Part shown: positions 23,001 to 35,000 of the stretch, piece after piece
How positions within the stretch are numbered: position 1 is the first letter of the stretch
Layout: each line of letters opens with the position of its first letter
Assembly: GCF_032362555.1 (NCBI RefSeq)
Contig: NC_083517.1
Span: 2,252,001 to 2,316,000 of the forward strand
Direction: 5' to 3'
DNA length: 64,000 nucleotides
Source: Amyelois transitella
Taxonomy: Eukaryota; Arthropoda; Insecta; Lepidoptera; Pyralidae
Made by a program: the position numbers and the translations under genes
The notes under the pieces: generated by a model
What the model was told of the DNA's origin: nothing
Database searches by the model: none
What the model saw: only the letters and a program-made list of their open reading frames with translations

Positions 23001-26000
23001 TGCTACAGCCCACGCAGATCTGCCGTAAGAGTTCTTGATGACATCCAAAACCAAATTATCCCATGTCGACTGCTTGATTTGGTATACCGAGTACGTGATG
23101 AGACCAAACAGGGTGAATGTGCAAGCCCAGAGAAGCAAGACTAAAGCCTTAAAAAGGAAAAGATGGTTTGAATTAGGTATTGAGAAATTTATATGCCAAT
23201 GATAACGGGGGAAAATTTAATTAAAGATGATGTTCCATCTATGAAAAATTTTATGAAAACGTAAATAAAATTACAATACATGCTGTTGTATGTACGATAG
23301 GGTAGGATCTACATCCATTGGAAATCATAAGAATATATCCAGCTGTAGCTTTTATAGTAAAGGCGTAAACAACAGACAAGACTTTTGTATTATTATTTTC
23401 CTCTTAAATTTTAATTTTAGAAAGAAATTAAGAAAATAAAGTACGAAAACCTTACGGTGCATGAATATTTGTTTATCATCATCATAAAGTTTCCACCGAG
23501 ATGCATACTTGTGAAGTAAATTATACTCACAATATGTAGTTTTGGTTTTTGCTCTTTCCATATTGAAAGTATGTTTCCGAATATCATACCGACGAAAAAC
23601 GGAGCGGCTCGTGTGAAAGAATTGAAATAGAAGTTGGCCATGTAGTCTTGTAACTTGTGTGAAGGGTAGCTGAAAGATTATAAGTATTTTAATAAAATGT
23701 GCCTTAAAAATATATACTTAAAATCTTTAACCACACCTTATGGAATGCTCTCTGACTATTGATAGTTTCAAAAATCTCGTTAAGTCTCATTATCTTTCTA
23801 CATACATCTAGTATACATATCGAGGGGTGAAAGGCTATTTGGTTTAAGCGACATTTTTGCAACTTTACAGGAGACCTATTTAAAGTTCCAATTTTAGGGA
23901 AAAAATTCATAACAAAAAATCTTCTTGAGCTATTTTAATGGGGTAAACTTAATTGAAATTCAATTAAATCAATTGAGTTATTGATGCTATTACCAAATAA
24001 AACGGACCTTTAATCGCAAAGATAAATGTCGCTTAATACAAATGGCCCTAAGCTCTTATTTTTCAGAGTATGGAAGAAAGATTTAAGTGACTATGCAGTT
24101 AATTTTCAGAGTGAGCCAAAAAGCATGAAGTGATATAGCCCAAAATTAATAGTACCCAGCCATTTATCTTAAGTGCCAATCAAGTTCAAAATGACTGACC
24201 ATCTAATTAACTTATGTGCCATATAATAATGAAAATATAATGTTTGATGTTACATTTTTTTAAGTCTAATACTTTCAATGGCTATTGAAACAACCCGCAT
24301 GAATTTCAATCAATGTACATTTCAGATGCTTACGTTGAATAAATAAAAAATACACACAACACAATATTATTTAAAGTATTTACTTAGAATAATAACAAAG
24401 TACAACAGTCTCTATGTGGGAACAATGATATTTATTCACTTTTTAGTCTTAAACAACGACGATATGTTTTGTGTAGCCGTCATGTAAAGTCAATCTCAAA
24501 GTAGGAATATCAACTATAATTAGTTATTTATTCGGTCTTACGTGAGATTGGTCTTCCATAAACCTTACCTACTAAAACAACTAAAAAAAGTTCTAAAGTC
24601 TCCAAAATCATAATCTATTTTTTTTAATAAAAACTCAAACTAATCATTCTAATCAACAAATAAAGTTTTATTGACAAAAAAATTATATTCAATAAAGTTT
24701 TTTTTTTGTAGAATTTATATTTTTTTGTTATTGTATTAATTACTAGCTGTGCCTGCGACTTCGTCCGCTTGGAATAGTTATTTTGGGCATGATTGAAGCC
24801 CTAATGAAAAGAAGGAATAATTTTCCTCGTTTTTTTCACAAATTTCATTATTTCTTTGCTCCTTATAGTAGCAGTGTGATGTTATATAGCCTAAAGCCTT
24901 CCTCGATAAATGGTCTATTCAACACAAAAATAATTTTTCAATTCGAATTAGTAATTCCTGAGATTAGCGCGTTCAAACAAATAAACAAACAAACTCTTCT
25001 GCTTTATAATATTAGTATAGACACAGGCATTGCTTGATAATAATTACAATACAATAAAAAATCACGCATTTACTTATTTCTTCAACTGTATCCTCTATGT
25101 CCGTATCCAGTAGAACATCCTTGGAATGGCAGGTTTAAGAATTCCTTATGAAATATCTTGGGTATAACCCCAGTGTCTCACAATTTCTTTAGATCCAAGT
25201 ATTTGGCTTTGGTAATCGGTAAACTGGAATTATATCTACGACTGACAACTTTAGGTTTCGCAATAATTTGTATTACTTCTTCCGAAGCATTATCTTCCAT
25301 TGGAAATTTTACTTTCATCTGATTCAGGTGAGATTTCTGAAATGTTGCTGTGTGGATTTTGCTTATTTTACCAATAAGGTTACCCTTGAAATACTTTTCA
25401 GACATAGCACTCGTGTCAGGTTTTCCACAATATAAGGTGCCGGTTCTTTTCTCGCTAGCTGGCTTATTGTAGCCCATTGCGAAGGGGTCCAGTAATGTTT
25501 CTTACGGATTGCTCGATTGTAGATAAAGCTGTCTACTGGCATCTCCGCATGGCCAGGGAGAAGCATACTGAAATCAGTGACTTGTTCATGATAAGAGGTA
25601 CGTCCTAATGTTGTTACTATAGATTCGGTCGCGTCGCTATCACCAATTACGGCAGACGTATCCTTTTTCGAATTGCTGAATCAATGTTTCATACTAACAT
25701 GTATTGAGTGAAAAACCGATTCGTATTTATATTAACACTGTAAAAATGATTCACATTACATCACTTCATTTTATTGTCCGTATTAAGCGACATACATTTA
25801 AAAAATAATAAGACGATTTTTTGGTTTAAGTAGCACCACGTGTGAAAAGTAGATGCCGCTGAAAGAGCTAAAGCGACATTCCATGTCGTATTTCGGTGAC
25901 GGACAAGTGGTTTAAGCGACATTACACCATATAATTGATGAAAGTCAAAATGATTGAAAAAAGGTTTAACTGTTATTGAATTATTTATCTGAGAAAGGTT

Positions 26001-29000
26001 AATTGGTTTATGTCTCGGTTCTTTTAATCATAGTATGGTTCAACCACATAACTAAAAAAAAAATGCAAAATGTATGTCGGATGAGACATTGCTATTTTGG
26101 TAACCTCCTAAAAATAGTATTGTATCAAACGCCAAAAAAGTCTTCTGTTTTTAATGAATCCTGCATCAACCGACGGAGAAAAATTAGCTGATTCCGAATA
26201 TGTATATAACTCAATATCAGCCTAGATGTCGCTTAAACCAAATAGCCTTTCACCCCTCGATATGTAATTATTATGTATTTGTATTATAATAAGTTTGAGC
26301 ATTTATTTATTTTTCTCGGCGTCAACGCCAATCTTCTGTTTGGTTTCGTTCCACCCAAAGGTTTACAATAAGAGATTGCATTAGCGATAAGTCCGTCTCT
26401 GTACCATCTCTGTCTTTTTTGTGCTGTATTGTATGTTTTATTCTTATGATACAATAAACAGTTTATCGATCTATGCTCTTTCGTACATCTTGAATTTGCC
26501 ACGATCCCTGTACACTTTTTTTGGTCCATCCACATTCATAACTCTCTGCATTGCTCGTCAGTTTAGAGTACCCTTGACCGAACCTTTGGCCAGGACGTTC
26601 CTTCATCCTTCTTGTATTATCCCTGTTTCTTCTTCACTGAGATCTGTCCATTAGCACGATTGAGGGGTGCCCATTTTGGCTCACGGTAACAAATCCAGTT
26701 GCCACAATATGAAAGTTACTATTGCTATGAAGTATAATAATTATTTTGTGCGGGTGTGTGTTACGGTGAGAGGAAACATCGTGAGGAAACATGCATATAC
26801 AAGCAACTGGGTGTGTAACCATGATCGATCCAATACGGGTTAGGTTTACCTGCAAACGTTGCGGAGGTCAGATGGGAGTCGCTTCGTGTAAAAACCTGAT
26901 ACACCCAATCCAGGATCTATGGTCAAAGGCATACCCCGGGCTCCTCTCCAGAGTGGCGAGGATGCAGCCGGGACTAAAGCCAGGGGGAAGAAGATAATAT
27001 TTATTTTGTGCTATAACTGCTACTAACCTTGTAGCAACGTTATACCCTGGAAATTCTTTATACGCATTATAATATGTTGTCGTTCCATAAATAATAGCTA
27101 AAGAAGCAACGAGAGCTATCCACGCTGTCTTCCTGCTTTTGCTGAGAACCCAGAACAGGACCAGTGGAGACACGATGTGGAGGTGGACGTCTATAGCCAC
27201 GTACCAGGAGTGAGATATACACTGAAAATACAAATTAACTCATTTTATACTCGCGTTAGGTAAACTTAACTTCCTAACGGTCAGTCCGCAAAAAGCACTC
27301 ATTTATCACTATTACCTGAGTTATGAACTTAATTTAGTTAAAGGGTTAACAGATTTTCTTAAGGCATGGGAAGAATCTGTACTTTCGGGATCCAATACGG
27401 ATAAGGTTAACTTGCGATGGATGCTGAGGTCAGATGGGAGTCGCTTCACGTAAAACCATGATTTACGCAATTCAGAACTACAGGCGTAGGTGGCAAGGAA
27501 CGCGCGACGCTGTTTTTATCGTCCTCGTGCGAATAATTGTCGTTGTTTCGCTTTTTATTTTGACGTGAAACGGGACAGCGATAGTTTACGCGCGATAAAA
27601 ACGGCGTTCCGCGTGTCATGCTATACGGGAGCAGGTAAAAGAATATAAAGATATATAAGTGATATCTATTTTTACCGAATTACCCAGTGAATAGGAAATA
27701 AACCTTGGGTTTTCTTAAACTGAAATCTAAGGTTAAATTTTGGAACGTACACTGTAATAGTATATTATTAGTATTTATTTTGCAACGGAATTTTTTCAGT
27801 ACATTAAAAAAGCTAATCTTAAATCTATACATACATTTTTAAGAGCTATCAGCCTTTTATCTATCGGAGGAGTTGGAGGATATTTGAAATATATACATAT
27901 CATGATAATTGGCATGACGACAAATTTTTTCCGTCATGCCAATTTATTAGTACCTAATTTGTTTATTAATTTGATTTCACAACAATTAAAACATTGGTGA
28001 AATAATCGCAATAATAAACAAAAAACTGACTGAGATATAACGAAGTGCATAACACAATATTTGGGCGAGTCCAAAACGGCTTTTACAAAACGCTACCTAC
28101 TTAAGCGTGACGTCACAATTGGGTATTCTGTTTGCATTATGAACCTTATTTATTTGGCAGCTACCATAAATATGGCTTAGACATGATGTCCTAATAAAAG
28201 TTGTTCCATTTTTTTTATTCATAGTATTTTAAAATAATTAAGAATTCTTAAAATGGACTTTCCCAGCGTATTTTGAAATTGCAGTGCTGTTGATAATGCA
28301 TCAATATTATAAGCATTACTTGATTCAATAATCAGGAACAGCTTTTATCAACGATAGACTGCATGACCATGCAATTTTGGATAAGTCTTCATTCGTGACA
28401 GTCAATATCAAAATCAGGAGTTGGTTCCATTGAATAGATCTCTTCAAAGGTTAACAGCATAAACGTGCAATTTTTAGCATGCGTTCATCTTTGACTGTTA
28501 TGCGGCAAGGCGGCTAATTAAATAAGTTTATTCAATTTACAAATAACTAGCTGTGCCCGCGTGGAATAGTTATTTTGGGCATCAGTAAACCCTTTAAGGA
28601 CGAATAATTTTCCCCGATTTTTTTACATTCTCCATTATTTCTTCGCTCCCTAATAGTTGCAGCGTGATGTTATATAACCTAAAGCCTTCCTCGATAAATG
28701 GTCTATTCAACACAAAAAGAATTTTTCAATTCGAACCAGTAGTTCCTGAGATACACGCGTTCAAACAAACAAACAAACTCTTCTTAATATTAATGTAGAT
28801 AATATAAATCTATACCAACCATGGTCGTTGGCGCAGCGTAATTCTGTACATGTAACAACGTGGCCCACCAATGGTCTCTGCACCGTCTTACGTGGTTGGC
28901 CACATTGGTCCAGTACGGCCCATCAAAGATTATGTTCAATAAAGACGCCTGCAGGAGAACGGTTAGCCCCAGAAGAGGAAAAAGTCGGAGCAGACGGTTC

Positions 29001-32000
29001 AGGTAAAACAAATGCAGGTTCTTTAGCAGTTTACCTGAAAAAAAGGAGAATTGGTTAACAATGTCGTGCCGTGTGGTTCCCGGCACCAATAAAAAATTAT
29101 AGTACCATATCATCTCATTCCAATGGATGTCGTAAAACGCAATTAAGGGATAGGCTTATAATCTTGGGATTTTTCTTTTAGGCACTTGTCACTCTTGTCA
29201 CTATTTGAATTTCAATTCTATCAGTATTTTTAGGACTGTTGGCTCTGTCTAACCCGCAAGGGATATATACCTGATTATATTTATGTATGTATGATAAATA
29301 ATGTTGGTCGTTACCAAGTTGAAGCACACTCCTACTTTACTTAAAATGTGTTGATAGTAATGAAAAGTATGAAATGCAGCCGTCAAGGAGCATATTATGT
29401 GCAATAACCGATTGTCAGTAATTTAAGATGATGATGATATGAAATTCCTATGAAATCTTTATTCTAAAGATGTGATGTGTAAATCAACAATTCTACATCT
29501 TTGGCCAGTTTTCAAATAAACCAGGGCCGGATTATTAAAATAAATAGGTACTAACTTTCGCTTGCTGCATATAAACTCGTACAATACACACAACAACAAT
29601 ACAACAATACTATATTAAATTATCAAAGTATAGATTCAAGACTTAATCAGAGAAAGTATTTTTTTTCATTATGCTCTGGCCGGGTTTCGAACCCGGGACC
29701 TCCGGTGTCACTAATAGGTACTTTTCAATATTCCTAACTTGCTATGTGCTCTTTTATCATGTATCTAAAAGAGAAGAAAGATAAAATACACACATTGTCA
29801 ATTATAGTATTAGTTCAGATGGTTTTCCTTACCTCCTGTGAGTTTTCCAACAGTAGTATAAACAAGGAGAAGTCCAGTGATCATGAAGAATGTATCCACG
29901 GTATATGGCGCTACCGTGATCCAGAGGGCGTTGGCTGACGTCAACCACTGCAAATGTGAAACGTTTTCTCAGAAACATATTGTTTAATCATTCCTAATAA
30001 AGGTTAGAATATCATCTTAACTTGGTATACCAAGTCAAGACTAGGAATGTGAAAAAAAAATCGATTATGGAAAAAATCGATTAAAAATCGATTCTTTTAA
30101 AAGAAAAATCGATTTTTATACATGATTTTTTTTTAATTAATAATCGATTAAAAATCGATTTTTATAATCATACAATAAATGCACTCCAACATTACGTTTT
30201 TGTCTTCTGGCTTGGAGCCCGGAACGCGAACTGCCAAAGAATACTATCATAGCTCCATAATATTACATCAACGCCATCTGTGCATTCCTTCTGTGCTCTT
30301 AAAACAGTTTAGATGATTAATTTAATCAAACATTCTCTAGATGGATTTAGTCGATGAACAGTATTTTACCGACATTCGGTTGATATTTTATTCATTATTC
30401 GTTGCTGAAACTTCATTTTTCAAACTTGATTGTTAAAAACTTTAATTTGTGTTGATTTTATAAGAACTTTCTGTTTCTGTTGTTTATTTTTAATGCATAA
30501 ATCTATTAATATAATGTAAATGGCGTTTATTTTGACATAAATTGAAAAATTAGGAAAAAATCTATCAATATAATAAAATCGATTATTTTCTTAAGAAAAA
30601 TCGATTATTTGTTAATCGATTTTTCATACTTAAAAAATAAATCGATTATATAAAAATCGATTTTTTATCATCAATGTCACATCCCTAGTCAAGACATATA
30701 CCAAGTCAAGATGATATTCTAAACTTTATGAGGTAGACAGACTTTAAAGCTAGGTTCAGTTGGATGACGTAATGATGGGATCGAGATTCAACCCCCGAAG
30801 TAGGGTTGCCAGGTCGTCGAACCTAATAGCCGGACAGACCAGCCAGTTTGGCCGGACATTTGGCTAAAAAAGCCGGACACCCTATATTATCGGTAGTCGA
30901 CTCTCGTCGCCTGCGCTCGGCCACGCTCGGCGGCGCGGCGGCGGCTCTCGCTTGTTTGCGAAATGTGAAAAGCCTAACAAAAGCCGGACAAGACGGAAAC
31001 CGTTTATTTTGGCCGGACATGCGATCAATAAGCCTAACTATGTCCGGCTATATCCGGACGCCTGGCAACGCTACCCCGAAGAATGGCACACGCGAAGCCG
31101 TTTTAATTGTGCGACGATATATCGCCATCTTGTTTCACGTCACATAGCAATTTCTTCCATGCAATGTAGAACAATTACTTTAATAGTTCCCTTTGTTAAT
31201 CAAAATCATTATTTGTAATGTAATTAATCGTAAGCTCTGATAACAGCAGAACAAATTTAAATATATTTCTAGCCGTTTTTTGACATCATAAAAAGCGGAA
31301 CGGCGATAGTTTTTCGCGTGATAAAAACGGCGTCGCGCTTGCCATATAAGGGCTGAGTGACAGTTGACAGCTACTGGCCTAAAAATCATGCGCATGTTTG
31401 TAAGTCTTGTCTTCGTGTGACTTTTACAATAGATTTTTTGTATGTATTTGTTTTGTACACGTTTTTAGGTTTAATTTTATTGTTCTCTTTAGCGCTGTGA
31501 TAGTGTGGTTGGTAGAGGTAAAATTCGAACCCTGGTCTGATTTTTATTGAAAAATTAATACTTTCCACTAATCCACACAAATAATAAAGAGAAAAGATTT
31601 GTTTTAGAGAGTAACGAGAGTTGCGAGAGTAACTTAGAATAGGTCTTGATATTTTGTATATAAATATATTTATAGGTGATATTTACCTAATCTTTGCGGT
31701 TCTAAACAAGTTTCGAATTTACTTTTGCGTGACTAACACTAAATTAAAAAGCATAGATAAATATTTTTTTTTTACCTGAAGGCCATCCAACATGTTGATG
31801 ACAAAATTTTCAGTGATGAACGTGTGCCCGACGATTACCCAAAGCATGGCCAGGGTTCGGATTCCATCTAAACATTGTAAGCTATTCGGGTTTGGCGAGA
31901 ACGTTGTGAGTCTTTGACCATTTGTGTAAATTGAGAATGATCTATAAAGTGTATTTGCATTTTTTGGATCTGAAAATAAAAATAATTGGTTATTCATTTA

Positions 32001-35000
32001 TCTGTTGTGGGTACAATTTGTGATGAAAATCCTTTCTGATCTGAAAAGGGTAAAATAATAAACCTACCTTTGTCACTGTTTAAATAAAATAAGAAAACAA
32101 AAATTTGTATATTATTTTATGCTGCTTTATGTTAAATAATCAATGTTTGTATTATTTTTTATTAAGAACTGACTATTCGTGAACTGGAATCTTGCGAATA
32201 CATTCAGTCAGAAAAGTATCGGGAATGGATTATTTATTTATGGTTCCAAATTCAAATTTTTGTTTTTTTTGTTGTTGTTAGATTGGCAGAACTGTTTTCC
32301 ATTTTGGCGCGGAGTTTGAGTTGCATCTGTTGTTTACATTAAATACAGTGCTATTTTTAGTTATATCATATCTAGTGTGTATTGCTAATTTCATAATGGA
32401 TAAAAACATCGAACAAAGAGTTTGTCTTAAATTTTGCATTGCCAATGGAATATCGTGTTCGGAGTCACTGAAAATGTTACAGAAGGCTTACGGTGAATCG
32501 ATTTTATCAAAAACTCGTGCTTATGAGTGGTACAAAGCGTTCAAAAGCGGTCGAGATGTGATGGAAGATTTGCCTCGCTCTGGTAGGCCATCAACGTCTG
32601 CAACTGAAGTTAACATCGCAAAAGTGAAGGAAATAGTGACTGAAAATCCTCATTCAACTTTGAGAGAGATAGCCACCGAACTTTCTGTATCTCACGAGTC
32701 GATCCGTACCATTTTAACTAATAATTTGGGTATGAAACATGTTGCCGCTCGGCTAGTCCCAAAAGACCTGAATTTTTTTCAAAAACTCAATCGCATGAGA
32801 GTCGCTGAGGACATGCTAGAACGAGTCAATTCCGACCCAACATTCATGAAACGCATTGTTACTGGTGACGAGACGTGGGTTTACGAGTTTGACATGCAAA
32901 CTAGTCAACAAGCTTCGGAGTGGCGCCTTCCAACTGAACCGAAACCGAAAAAACCACGCCAAAGTCGTTCAAAAGTCAAAGTCATGTTGACTGTTTTCTT
33001 TGACTATCGCGGTGTTGTGCACTCGGAATTCTTGCCGGAAGGTCAAACGGTAAATAAGGAATATTATTTGAGTGTTATGCGGCGTTTAAGAGAGCAAATC
33101 CGACGAAAAAGGCCAGATTTGTGGAAAGAAAATTCTTGGATTTTGCACCATGATAATGCACCTTCGCACAAGGCCATCATTGTGAACGAATTTTTAACCA
33201 AACACTCAACAAATACCATCGAGCAACCACCATATTCACCAGATATGGCTCCAGCCGACTTTTTTCTTTTTCCTAAACTCAAATTACCACTTCGTGGCAC
33301 CCGTTTTCAATCGGTAGAAGACATAAAAGAGAATTCGCGGCGAGAACTGACCCCAATTCCGGAAACGGCGTTTAAAAAATGTTTTGATGATTGGATTATT
33401 CGTTGGCGTAAGTGTATCGTTTCTAAAGGAGCATATTTTGAAGGTGATAAAATAAATTTGGATGAATAACAAACAGTTTGTGTATTATTGATCTTTTCCT
33501 GCTACTTTCTTGACAGAGTAGTACTTGATTTTTTTAATAATTTGAATTTTGTGAATATTTCTAAGGCGACTTAACCGATTTTAATTAGTCACGAACTTAA
33601 AAATTGTGTTCAAAAAGATATTACCAGAAACAGCAGACTTGCCTAATCACGGTTGAGTTTTTAAATCAATTCTTGAAAACATTACATTGATCAATTTAAA
33701 GTCATTGTGACACGTCAAAAAACGGCTAAAAATATATTTGTGCAATGTATTCTACTGTTATCAGAGTTTACGATTGCACAAATGATGATTTTGAGTAACA
33801 AAGATAATTATTAAAGCGATTGATCTACATTGCATGGAAGATATTGCTTTAGCACAGATCCGAATGTATGGGAAATCAATATATTTACTACACTAAATTT
33901 AAATTTCTTTCTTTTTCGAAAATACATTCAATTTAATCTCATAAAATTGGCATTTTTATATAAAAATGTTAATACATCTTACCTTGCTTCTGAATAAAAG
34001 TGTGATTCAGATCGTAACATGTGCTCAAAAGGGTGAGAAGACCTATAAAAGATAATAACACCCTGAAAACAGAAAATAAATATACATATAGTCACACAGT
34101 CTATATCTCTTGCGGGATAGACAGAGCCAACAGTTTTGAAAAGATCGAAAGGAAACGTTCAGCTGTATGATTTATGATGGCACTGAGATTGTGAGATGAA
34201 TTTATATTTGAATTTGAATTTTTTGAATTTTGAATTTATCATACATACATATGATCACGTCTAGCGGGGTAGACAGAGCCACCAGTCTTGAAAAGACTGA
34301 TTGGCCACTCTCAGCTGTTTGGCTTAGTGATAGAATTGAGATTCAAATAGTGACAGGTTGCTAGCCCATCGCCTAAAAGAGGAATCTCAAGTTTATAAGC
34401 CTATCCCCTAGTCGCCTTTTACGACATCCGTGGGAAAGAGATTGAGTGGTCTTATTCTTTTTTGTAATGGTGCCGGGAACCACACGGCACTATATACTTA
34501 TATATACTTATCATATATACTTAAAAAGCGCTTTCTGTGAAAATGAAAATTTATTTAATTTATCCTTTTATTTTAATTAATTTATTGTTGAACACCGATT
34601 ATATGACTAGACGTTATGACATCTAATACCTTAGCGAAATTTCATCGAATCCAACATATTGTTTTTGAAATGAGAGCAAAACGTATGTTGTAAAATAAAT
34701 TTTGCTATGCAGCCGACTCTTAAGAAATAGAAGTCTGTCAAGTAGTTTTTTAAACACAGTCGGAAACCTTTTATTCACATTCAAAAATATCTTTTATTTC
34801 TTCACAATCAACACTGAAACTTAAAGTAAAGTAAGTACATGATTATGTAAAACAATTTTTGAGACTGTGAGAGACTGGCATCTGAACTAAGCAGAGCTTA
34901 TCCCAGTTCACCAGCCTCTCCACACGAGGTTTTATATGACGGCAATTTCCCGTTCCTAACGTCCACATGTATCGTAGCCAACTCTCTGTCAAAGTTATAA

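Larger units (their letters stand above)
23816..26264. mobile_element. 2.45-kb TIR DNA transposon, decayed, in gene A intron 8
   Basis: The ends are perfect 39-bp inverted repeats (23816-23854 and 26226-26264) starting CATATCGAGGGGTGAAAG, with TA on both sides. The motif TTTAAGCGACAT, at the inner end of the TIR, recurs inside near 24020 (inverted), 25788, 25866 and 25910. The element has split a LINE-type repeat whose two halves flank it (23735-23815 and 26265-26460), confirming the boundaries. Inside are a transposase-like remnant (25100-25650) and a separate 280-bp retroposed repeat (24744-25021). Confidence 0.75.

Noticed and set aside
30848-31218. ORFs over the GC-rich MITE
   Set aside because: They cross the MITE boundaries and the target duplication, so they are incidental.
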